DNA of 5,766 nucleotides, from NCBI GenBank assembly GCA_947575425.1, contig CANPNQ010000084.1, positions 1 through 5,766 of the forward strand, read 5' to 3'. Made by a program: the position numbers and the translations under genes. Below are positions 1-5,099 of this stretch, one piece after another. The notes under the pieces were generated by a model. It had not been told where the DNA came from. It worked only from the letters and a program-made list of their open reading frames with translations, and searched no databases. Position 1 is the first letter of the stretch; each line of letters starts with the position of its first letter. The stretch comes from an uncultured Erysipelotrichaceae bacterium. Lineage in GTDB: Bacteria; Bacillota_I; Bacilli_A; Erysipelotrichales; Erysipelotrichaceae.

Positions 1-136
1 GAATAATGATCTGATAGCGTTGTTCCTCCTGTAATTCCTGTAAATGCGCCAACAGCTTTGGATGCTTCGAGAGATAAGGATAGAAAGCAGGACGCAGAGC
101 ATATGCATAGCATTCCATAATATCACCGGTATTCAT
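1..136 (-). CDS. Unrecognised protein, N-terminal fragment (runs off left edge)
   Basis: An open frame of 45 codons begins at ATG 136-134 and is still open at the window edge. The protein starts MNTGDIMECYAYALRPAFYP and continues with a Leu/Gln/Glu-rich, probably helical stretch. I do not recognise the family. The start is chosen because AGGATGG lies about five bases upstream; an in-frame ATG at 145-143 has no convincing ribosome binding site, and the frame is closed further upstream by a stop at 199-197. It is preceded by an extended -10 promoter candidate and separated from the CoA-transferase gene by a terminator, so it is probably its own transcription unit. No signal peptide or membrane segment is visible in the part present. 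The reading frame is short and unconfirmed, so it could still be spurious. Confidence 0.5.
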   Translation of the reverse strand, partial: MNTGDIMECYAYALRPAFYPYLSKHPKLLAHLQELQEEQRYQIII

Positions 137-217
137 TATAACCATCCTAGGATGCGCTTTGTGTCGATTTGCGCAGATGGGAGCGTATGGCTTTTTTACG
201 TAAAGCTGCTTTGAAAT

Positions 218-226
218 ATAGTAGCA
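218..226 (-). promoter_or_regulatory. Candidate extended -10 promoter for the left-edge gene
   Basis: Read on the minus strand this is TGC followed by TACTAT, an extended -10 (TGn plus a hexamer matching four of six TATAAT positions, including the key A2 and final T). No good -35 hexamer sits 17-18 bases upstream, which is tolerated by extended -10 promoters. Transcription would start near 211, leaving a leader of about 75 bases before the ATG at 136. The palindrome TTTACGTAAA (195-204) lies in that leader. Confidence 0.4.
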
Positions 227-237
227 CTTATTTCTTT

Positions 238-254
238 GGAATGAACAGCATTCC
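238..254. repeat. Inverted repeat over the -35 region (possible operator)
   Basis: GGAATG and CATTCC form perfect 6-bp arms around a 5-base centre. The repeat covers where the -35 element of the 218-226 promoter would lie, so a repressor or activator site is possible. This is inference from position only. On the plus strand it is followed by a T-rich run, but there is no plus-strand gene for it to terminate. Confidence 0.3.
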
Positions 255-305
255 TGCTTTTCTTTTTCGCAACTACCGTTTTTCTCTCTTTTTGTCTTGA
301 TATAT

Positions 306-350
306 AAAAATGCACCTCCATCATTTGCTTCCAAATTTTGAGATGCACTT
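306..350 (-). terminator. Intrinsic terminator after the CoA-transferase gene
   Basis: On the minus-strand RNA, AAGUGCAUCUC (350-340) pairs with GAGGUGCAUUU (318-308) to give an 11-bp stem containing two G-U pairs, followed by a U-run (310-306). The 21-base loop holds a second hairpin, AUUUG-GAAG-CAAAU (336-323). There is no T-run on the other side, so the element is directional for minus-strand transcription. It starts 22 bases past the CoA-transferase stop and ends the crt-pct unit. Confidence 0.85.
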
Positions 351-372
351 CATTCACGCTTGATCTTTTTAT

Positions 373-1917
373 TTATTCTGATAAGCCCATTTTTTCAGGA
401 TGAAACAATCGCTCATCCATCAGTTTCAAATCATCGGCGATAGCCGGGTGAAATTCCATCTGATCTAAAATATCCTTCTGTAAATCAATACCCGGAGCAA
501 TCTCCGTCAACGTCAACACACCATTCAGCAGGCGGAATACCGCACGCTCTGTGATATACATGACGTTTTGATGATTCTCCTTCGCATATTCCGCAGAGAA
601 TGTTACTTGCTCCACATCCTGTATGAATTTTTTTACTTTGCCTTCCTGCAAAATGGTAATCTTGCCATCTCCAACCGCTACCTTTAAACCACCAGCGGTG
701 AAGGTTCCGCAATAAACGACGTTTTTCGTATTTTGGGTGATATTGATAAAACCGCCGCAGCCGGCTATTTTCGGCCCGAATTTGGACACATTGATGTTAC
801 CGAAGCGATCGCATTGCGCCAGTCCCAAAAAGGCCTGACCCAAACCCCCGCCATCGTAGAAATCAAACATTGCAGGAAGATCAATGATACAATCAGGATT
901 GGTCACTGCCCCAAATGCATTTCCTCCGCTTGGGAAACCACCGATCCCACCAGCCTCCACGGTCAGCTTTAAGCCCGGCAAGCCTTCCTCATTGGAAACA
1001 TTGGAAATTCCCTCCGGCACTCCGATCCCCAAATTGATGATCGCACCAGGAATCAACTCCATCGCACTTCGACGAGCAATGATTTTACGTTCATTTAACG
1101 GCATCGGCTCCATGCTGTCTACCGGGACACGGCATTCTCCGGAAAAAGCCGGATTGTATTGCGCCACATAGGTTTGCATATGGTTTTCTGGCACACTTTG
1201 GACGATTGCATCGACAAGGATACCCGGTACCTTTACCTTACGGGCATCCAAGGTTCCTGCTTTCACAATAGTTTCTGCCTGAACAATGACTTTCCCTCCT
1301 TGATTATGTACCGCCTGCGCCAAGGCAAGGGATTCCAAGGCACTTGCTTCCTTCTCCATCGTATAGTTGCCATCCTCATCACAGACCGTAGCACGCATAA
1401 ATGCTACATCCAAATGCTGGGCTTTATAAAGCAAGCGCTCTGCTCCTGCGATATTTACCAATTCCACCAGATCCTCGCTGGTACGCGCATTCATCTTTCC
1501 GCCCTCTAAACGCGGATCGACAAAAGTTTTTAATCCGACATGGGTCACAGTTCCCAATCTTCCTCCCGCAATGTCACGATACAGATGTCCAATCGTTCCA
1601 AGAGGCAGGTTGTAGCCCTCCACCTTATTCTCTGCGATCATTTTCTGTAACTGCGGTACCAAGCCAAAGTGTCCCCCGACAATTCGCTTCAGCAAACCCT
1701 CATGCGCAAGCGCATTTTCTCCACGCTGATCGCCATCTCCGCCACCGGTACAAAAATGTAGTGTCAGATCACGGGGACTGCCTGTCTCCAAAAACCGCTT
1801 TTCCAATGCTACGATCAGTTCCTGCGGCAGAACGCTTCCGATAAAGCCAACAATGCATAGCGTATCATCGTCCTTTAACAGTGAAACTGCTTCTGCCGCA
1901 CTCATGATTTTACTCAC
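373..1917 (-). CDS. pct: Propionate/acetate CoA-transferase (Pct/YdiF type, class I)
   Basis: A class I CoA-transferase with the two homologous halves fused in one chain of about 514 residues, the usual length for Pct and E. coli YdiF (COG4670). Such enzymes move CoA between short acyl-CoAs and acetate, propionate or lactate through a glutamyl-CoA thioester. The N-terminal half carries the glycine-rich segment CTGGGDGDQ. The C-terminal half carries LGIGVPEGI and then LTVEAGGIGGFPSGG, whose Glu (residue 321 from the GTG start) is the expected nucleophile. I set the start at GTG 1917-1915: AAAGGAGG lies seven bases upstream, and the product MSKIMSAAEAV begins where family members usually begin. 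An in-frame ATG at 1935 would put that ribosome binding site inside the gene. It lies 72 bases after crt and likely shares its mRNA. Substrate choice (butyryl-, propionyl- or lactyl-CoA) cannot be read from the sequence; context favours butyryl-CoA:acetate exchange. Confidence 0.9.
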   Translation of the reverse strand: MSKIMSAAEAVSLLKDDDTLCIVGFIGSVLPQELIVALEKRFLETGSPRDLTLHFCTGGGDGDQRGENALAHEGLLKRIVGGHFGLVPQLQKMIAENKVEGYNLPLGTIGHLYRDIAGGRLGTVTHVGLKTFVDPRLEGGKMNARTSEDLVELVNIAGAERLLYKAQHLDVAFMRATVCDEDGNYTMEKEASALESLALAQAVHNQGGKVIVQAETIVKAGTLDARKVKVPGILVDAIVQSVPENHMQTYVAQYNPAFSGECRVPVDSMEPMPLNERKIIARRSAMELIPGAIINLGIGVPEGISNVSNEEGLPGLKLTVEAGGIGGFPSGGNAFGAVTNPDCIIDLPAMFDFYDGGGLGQAFLGLAQCDRFGNINVSKFGPKIAGCGGFINITQNTKNVVYCGTFTAGGLKVAVGDGKITILQEGKVKKFIQDVEQVTFSAEYAKENHQNVMYITERAVFRLLNGVLTLTEIAPGIDLQKDILDQMEFHPAIADDLKLMDERLFHPEKMGLSE

Positions 1918-1924
1918 AAGGATT

Positions 1925-1932
1925 CCTCCTTT
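1925..1932 (-). promoter_or_regulatory. Ribosome binding site that decides the CoA-transferase start
   Basis: AAAGGAGG on the minus strand, seven bases before GTG 1917. It lies immediately downstream of the ATG at 1935-1933, so it can only serve the GTG. The candidate binding site for the ATG (GGGGTGATGG) is largely the 3' arm of the hairpin at 1940-1965, a further argument against the ATG. Confidence 0.8.
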
Positions 1933-1939
1933 CATCCAT

Positions 1940-1965
1940 CACCCCTGATAAGCATATCAAGGGCG
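1940..1965 (-). other. Hairpin between crt and the CoA-transferase gene
   Basis: On the minus-strand RNA, CGCCCUUGAUA (1965-1955) and UAUCAGGGGUG (1950-1940) pair over 11 bp with two G-U pairs around the loop UGCU. No U-run follows, so it is not an intrinsic terminator. It ends eight bases before the AAAGGAGG site. Likely roles are protection of the upstream crt message, an RNA processing point, or tuning of translation; these are inferences. Confidence 0.6.
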
Positions 1966-1989
1966 CTGTACTCTATCTGTCCATCTTTT

Positions 1990-2769
1990 TTACTTATTGG
2001 AAAAGTGCTTTTCCTTTGCCTTCTCTAAGAAGCAGGTCATACCATAAGTTTGATCCTCTGTACGGAAACAATCCGCAAATTCTTTTACTTCAATCGCAAT
2101 ACCGCCATCCATATTTTCCTGTAAGCCATTATTGATAGCCCGTTTTGCGTTTGCCACAGCAATCGGCGCATTTTTGGCAATACCGCTAGCCATTTTCAAA
2201 GCGGCATTCATGAGTTCCTCAGCCGGGTATAGTGCATTGACCAATCCGATTGCATAAGCACGCTCTGCTTTGATATTGCGTGCGCCAAAAACCATTTCCT
2301 TGGCAATTCCAGCGCCAACCAAACGTGCTAAGCGCTGCGTACCGCCAAAGCCGGGAGTAATGCCTAAGCCAACCTCAGGCTGACCGAATACAGCATTGTC
2401 TGCGGCTAAGCGAATATCACAGCTCATCGCCAACTCGCATCCGCCTCCCAGCGCAAAGCCATTGACAGCCGCAATCACAGGGCAGCGGAAAGTTTCGATC
2501 TTACGGAACACCTCATTACCGAATTTACCGTAAGCCGCTGCTTCCTCTACACTTTTATCCTTCATTTCCGCAATATCTGCGCCTGCCACAAAGGACTTAT
2601 TTCCTGCGCCTGTGATAATGACACAATATACATCCTGATCGGCATTTACCCTATCCAATGCTTCATTCAGTTCCGTCAATACCTGTGTGCTTAATGCATT
2701 CAATGCTTTTTCACGATTGATCGTAATCGTTGCAACATGATGTTCCGTATGTAATAAAATGGTTTCCAT
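1990..2769 (-). CDS. crt: Crotonase (3-hydroxybutyryl-CoA dehydratase / enoyl-CoA hydratase)
   Basis: Converts (S)-3-hydroxybutyryl-CoA to crotonyl-CoA in the cytoplasm, the step after Hbd in butyrate formation. The 259-residue product matches the roughly 260 residues of clostridial Crt. Visible marks are SFVAGADIAEM (59-69, CoA and oxyanion-hole region), NGFALGGGCELA (103-114) with Glu112, and FGQPEVGLGITPGFGGTQRL (from 128) with Glu132. These two Glu residues match the catalytic pair Glu144/Glu164 of rat enoyl-CoA hydratase. The start is ATG 2769-2767, with AAGGAGAGGA just upstream and the protein beginning METILLHTEH. An in-frame ATG at 2820 adds 17 atypical residues, has no binding site, and overlaps the candidate promoter region. 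It sits after a terminator and a 336-base leader, so it heads a second unit with the CoA-transferase. Other short-chain enoyl-CoA hydratase roles are possible, but the neighbours favour Crt. Confidence 0.93.
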   Translation of the reverse strand: METILLHTEHHVATITINREKALNALSTQVLTELNEALDRVNADQDVYCVIITGAGNKSFVAGADIAEMKDKSVEEAAAYGKFGNEVFRKIETFRCPVIAAVNGFALGGGCELAMSCDIRLAADNAVFGQPEVGLGITPGFGGTQRLARLVGAGIAKEMVFGARNIKAERAYAIGLVNALYPAEELMNAALKMASGIAKNAPIAVANAKRAINNGLQENMDGGIAIEVKEFADCFRTEDQTYGMTCFLEKAKEKHFSNK

Positions 2770-2776
2770 ATGGTTA

Positions 2777-2786
2777 TCCTCTCCTT
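2777..2786 (-). promoter_or_regulatory. Ribosome binding site of crt
   Basis: AAGGAGAGGA on the minus strand ends seven bases before ATG 2769. It lies inside the longest open frame (ATG at 2820), and shows that the shorter start is the real one. Confidence 0.75.
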
Positions 2787-2825
2787 CATTTGTTATTTTT
2801 ACCGTGATGCCTTTCAGCATATTTT

Positions 2826-2855
2826 GTTATATTGGCTTTATTAAATTACTATCAC
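2826..2855 (-). promoter_or_regulatory. Candidate promoter for crt-pct
   Basis: On the minus strand, GTGATA (2855-2850) and TATAAC (2831-2826) are separated by 18 bases. They match the -35 and -10 consensus at four and five of six positions, with an A/T-rich spacer. Initiation would fall near 2819, giving a leader of about 50 bases to ATG 2769. A promoter is expected somewhere in this gap because a strong terminator precedes it; this is the best candidate I could find by eye. Confidence 0.4.
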
Positions 2856-2870
2856 TGTTCATAAGACGAT

Positions 2871-2901
2871 GGAATTGCATAGATTGAGGTGATGCAATCC
2901 C
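2871..2901 (-). repeat. Inverted repeat upstream of the crt promoter
   Basis: On the minus strand GGGATTGCAT (2901-2892) and ATGCAATTCC (2880-2871) flank an 11-base centre. As DNA the inner seven bases of each arm (ATTGCAT/ATGCAAT) are exact; as RNA all ten positions pair, with one G-U. No U-run follows, so it is not a terminator. Its position 16 bases upstream of the candidate -35 suits an activator or regulator site. If transcription starts further upstream it would instead be a leader hairpin. It overlaps an alternative pairing, GCATAG/CTATGC (2909-2904 with 2882-2877). Confidence 0.6.
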
Positions 2902-3035
2902 GCCTATGCTTTTCTTTTTTCTCCCATCGCATCCTATCTTTATCATTTCCTTGTTCTCTATCCGTATACACTTTTTTATCAATCCTGCGATGATGTAGAC
3001 TTGCGTATTCTGACAAGATCAAGCCATTCATTTGG

Positions 3036-3093
3036 AAAAAGGCGAATCGCATATAATTTCAACGCGTTTCGGATGAAATTTACGATTCACCTT
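3036..3093 (-). terminator. Intrinsic terminator after hbd
   Basis: On the minus-strand RNA, AAGGUGAAUCG (3093-3083) pairs with CGAUUCGCCUU (3049-3039) over 11 bp with one U-G pair. It runs directly into a U-run (3040-3036). The loop holds a second perfect 7-bp stem, AAUUUCA (3080-3074) with UGAAAUU (3061-3055). It begins 12 bases past the hbd stop. This marks the end of the etfB-etfA-hbd unit, at least for part of the transcripts. Confidence 0.88.
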
Positions 3094-3105
3094 CGATTGG
3101 ATTGA

Positions 3106-3945
3106 TTATTTCGTATAGTCGTAGAAACCTACACCGCTCTTTTGACCTAGCTTACCGCCGCGTACCATTTTTCTCAGCAATGTGCAAGGACGATACTTCG
3201 GATCTCCAGTTTCTTTCTGCATGACTTCCATAATGGCAAGCACGATATCCAAACCGATCAGATCACCCAATGCCAATGGTCCCATCGGATGGTTAGCACC
3301 TAGTTTCATTGCCGTATCAATATCCTCTACAGATGCCAATCCCTCCTGATAAATGAAAATCGCTTCATTGATCATGGGGATCAAAATACGGTTTACAACA
3401 AATCCCGGACCTTCGGAAACCTCTACTGGAGTCTTGCCCAAGGATTTAGAAACTTCCAAAATAGTCTCTTTGGTTTTTTCGCATGTATTGATACCGGAAA
3501 TGACTTCCACCAATTTCATACGATCTGCCGGATTGAAGAAATGCATACCGATCACATTGTGCTTGATTCCCTTTGCGATCTCAGTAACAGATAAGGAAGA
3601 AGTGTTCGTTGCGAAGATGCAATCCTCTTTACAGATCTCATCCAAAGTTGTAAACAGTTCCTTCTTTGTCTCCATGATCTCCAGCACCGCTTCTACGATC
3701 AGATCACAGTCCGCAAGATCCTTATATTCTCCTGCATGCAGGCGGTTTTTGATCTCATTTGCGCTGTCTGCGGTGATCTTCTCTTTTGCGACAAGCTTAT
3801 CCAGCTTTTTGCCGATCTTGTCAATGCCGCCCTGTGCCCAATCCAATTTGATGTCGCATACGGTAACATCATAACCATTGGTCGCAAAAGCGTTCGCAAT
3901 GCCTTGGCCCATCGTTCCTGCGCCGATAACTCCGATTTTTTTCAT
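3106..3945 (-). CDS. hbd: 3-hydroxybutyryl-CoA dehydrogenase
   Basis: Reduces acetoacetyl-CoA to (S)-3-hydroxybutyryl-CoA in the cytoplasm, the step before Crt. The 279-residue length is that of clostridial Hbd. The N-terminal Rossmann domain shows IGVIGAGTMGQG (4-15) with the GxGxxG turn. Asp31 at the end of the second strand suggests NADH rather than NADPH. NTSS (114-117) supplies the substrate-contacting serine, HFFNPADRMKLVEV (135-148) holds catalytic His135 and its partner Glu147, and GFVVNRILIP (181-190) carries Asn185; these align with Ser137, His158, Glu170 and Asn208 of the human enzyme. The C-terminal helical domain includes NHPMGPLALGDLIGLD (218-233) and ends GVGFYDYTK. ATG 3945 is preceded by AAAAGGAG at nine bases. 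It follows etfA by 117 bases and is closed by a terminator. Residues 141-142 are Asp-Arg where many relatives have Pro-Val. Confidence 0.96.
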   Translation of the reverse strand: MKKIGVIGAGTMGQGIANAFATNGYDVTVCDIKLDWAQGGIDKIGKKLDKLVAKEKITADSANEIKNRLHAGEYKDLADCDLIVEAVLEIMETKKELFTTLDEICKEDCIFATNTSSLSVTEIAKGIKHNVIGMHFFNPADRMKLVEVISGINTCEKTKETILEVSKSLGKTPVEVSEGPGFVVNRILIPMINEAIFIYQEGLASVEDIDTAMKLGANHPMGPLALGDLIGLDIVLAIMEVMQKETGDPKYRPCTLLRKMVRGGKLGQKSGVGFYDYTK

Positions 3946-4009
3946 GTTTTTGATCTCCTTTTTTTATTTTATTTGCTGATTCTTACACTGTTGATTCCCT
4001 TGCCTGAAT

Positions 4010-4042
4010 GTGCTGAGGATATATATGAATACATCTCACCAC
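4010..4042 (-). other. Hairpin between etfA and hbd
   Basis: On the minus-strand RNA, GUGGUGAG plus AUGUAU (4042-4029) folds back on AUAUAU plus CCUCAGCAC (4024-4010) around the loop UCAU. There is one G-G mismatch and one bulged C. The AUGUAU/AUAUAU part needs a G-U pair that exists only in this strand's RNA. No U-run follows, so it is not an intrinsic terminator. It may protect the etfBA message or mark a processing site that sets hbd level; role inferred. Confidence 0.5.
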
Positions 4043-4062
4043 TTCCATGACAGCAAGATCGC

Positions 4063-5085
4063 CTATGCTTTTTTTGCAGCGATGATCTCCTCTTTCAACA
4101 AAGGCAATACTTCCTCTACATTTCCAACAAAGCCCATGTTCGCAACGGAGAAGATTTCTGCTTGCGGATCACGGTTAATTGCGATGATCATATCTGACTT
4201 GTCCATACCGGCAACATGCTGGCAAGCTCCGGAAATACCGCAAGCGATATATAAGCTTGGACGAACGGTCTTTCCGGTCTGTCCAACCTGAATGGCCTTA
4301 TCCGCAAAGCCATCATCGACAACTGCACGGGACGCGCACATTGCGCCGCCCAACTCATCGGCAACAGCTTGAACCATATCCAGACAGTCCTCTGCGCCGC
4401 GACCAGCACCGACTAAAATATCACACTTTGTAATATCGATTCCCTCGATAACCTTGGCAATTACTTCTTTGACAACGACCTTTGGATCAGTATCTGTAAA
4501 AGACGGAATGAATTCTACTACCTCACCCTTGCGGTTGGCATCCGGTGCATCCATCGCAAATACGTTGGGTCGGATGGTTGCCATCTGCGGACGGGTATCC
4601 GGACAGATGATGGTTCCAAACAGGTTTCCGCCAAAAGTCGGACGTGTTACTAATAACAATGCCTCATCCTTTTTCTCCGGATCCATTTCGATCTTTGTCG
4701 CATCGGCAGTCAGTCCGGCATTGATTCTTGCGGCTACACGCGGTGCCAAATCACGTCCCAATACCGTAGCACCTGTCAACAGGGAATCCGGTTTGAATTC
4801 GTTAATGACCTGTGTCATGGCGTCGGTATAGAATTGAGTGGAGTAATCCTTTAGCAGCGGATGATCCACTACAATCACCTTATCTGCACCATGCGCGATA
4901 ACATCCTGTGCCTTTCCTTTGATATCACTGCCAAGCAACACAGCGACAACCTGATAATTCATATGAGGAATGGACGCAACCAATTTTCTCGCTTCTGAAA
5001 TCAATTCATAGCCGACATTTGCGATTTCCCCGTTTTTCTGCTCTACAAATACGTAGATATCCTTATATCCTTCAAATTTAGCCAT
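4063..5085 (-). CDS. etfA: Electron transfer flavoprotein, alpha subunit
   Basis: Large subunit of the EtfAB heterodimer that passes electrons to an acyl-CoA dehydrogenase, here presumably butyryl-CoA dehydrogenase. The product is 340 residues, slightly longer than classical EtfA and usual for clostridial forms. Residues 1-200 form the alpha/beta N-terminal domain with LGRDLAPRVAAR (109-120), GLTADAT and TRPTFGGN. The C-terminal FAD domain carries GAGRG (226-230), ASRAVVD (251-257), QVGQTGKTVRP (266-276), YIACGISGACQH (279-290) and INRDPQAEIF (303-312), which contact the alpha-FAD. The ATG at 5085 has AAGGAGG nine bases upstream. That site overlaps the etfB stop, giving a 14-base gap and tight co-expression of the two subunits in equal amounts. 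No N-terminal ferredoxin-type extension is present. The gene ends with a TAG stop. Confidence 0.96.
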   Translation of the reverse strand: MAKFEGYKDIYVFVEQKNGEIANVGYELISEARKLVASIPHMNYQVVAVLLGSDIKGKAQDVIAHGADKVIVVDHPLLKDYSTQFYTDAMTQVINEFKPDSLLTGATVLGRDLAPRVAARINAGLTADATKIEMDPEKKDEALLLVTRPTFGGNLFGTIICPDTRPQMATIRPNVFAMDAPDANRKGEVVEFIPSFTDTDPKVVVKEVIAKVIEGIDITKCDILVGAGRGAEDCLDMVQAVADELGGAMCASRAVVDDGFADKAIQVGQTGKTVRPSLYIACGISGACQHVAGMDKSDMIIAINRDPQAEIFSVANMGFVGNVEEVLPLLKEEIIAAKKA

Positions 5086-5099
5086 TGTTTGTGTCCTCC

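Larger units (their letters stand above)
2770..3105 (-). other. Non-coding gap between hbd and crt (terminator, dyad, promoter)
   Basis: This 336-base stretch holds, in transcription order, the hbd terminator (3093-3036), a 130-base A/G-rich segment with no recognisable signal, an inverted repeat (2901-2871), a candidate promoter (2855-2826) and the crt ribosome binding site. I see no convincing gene. A 66-codon frame (3052-2852) starts inside the terminator stem and looks like no known protein. I do not recognise a known riboswitch or T-box. Confidence 0.6.

Noticed and set aside
238..272. A plus-strand terminator (6-bp hairpin then T-rich run)
   Set aside because: The stem is short, the T-run is interrupted, and there is no plus-strand gene upstream for it to end. 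A site for a DNA-binding regulator is the better reading.
733..1844. Several plus-strand open frames opposite the CoA-transferase gene
   Set aside because: They overlap one another in different frames, lie wholly antisense to a well-conserved gene, and their products show no known family features. The plus-strand frames opposite hbd, etfA and etfB were left out for the same reason.
2770..2820. An extra 17 N-terminal residues for crotonase from ATG 2820
   Set aside because: There is no binding site before that ATG, it lies at the predicted transcription start, and the crt binding site AAGGAGAGGA falls inside this stretch. Crotonases begin near METILL.
2901..2913. The 13-base match CGCCTATGCTTTT between the crt leader and the end of etfA (4060-4072)
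   Set aside because: I considered a leftover copy of the etfA 3' end. The match does not extend on either side, and one 13-base match in an A/T-rich 5.8-kb window is close to what chance gives.
2852..3052. A 66-codon minus-strand frame between hbd and crt
   Set aside because: It starts inside the hbd terminator stem, has no ribosome binding site, overlaps the inverted repeat and candidate promoter, and its Lys/Arg-rich product resembles nothing I know.
4010..4042. An intrinsic terminator between etfA and hbd
   Set aside because: The hairpin is followed by a mixed sequence, not a U-run, and hbd has no clear promoter of its own in the gap, so read-through in one unit is more likely.
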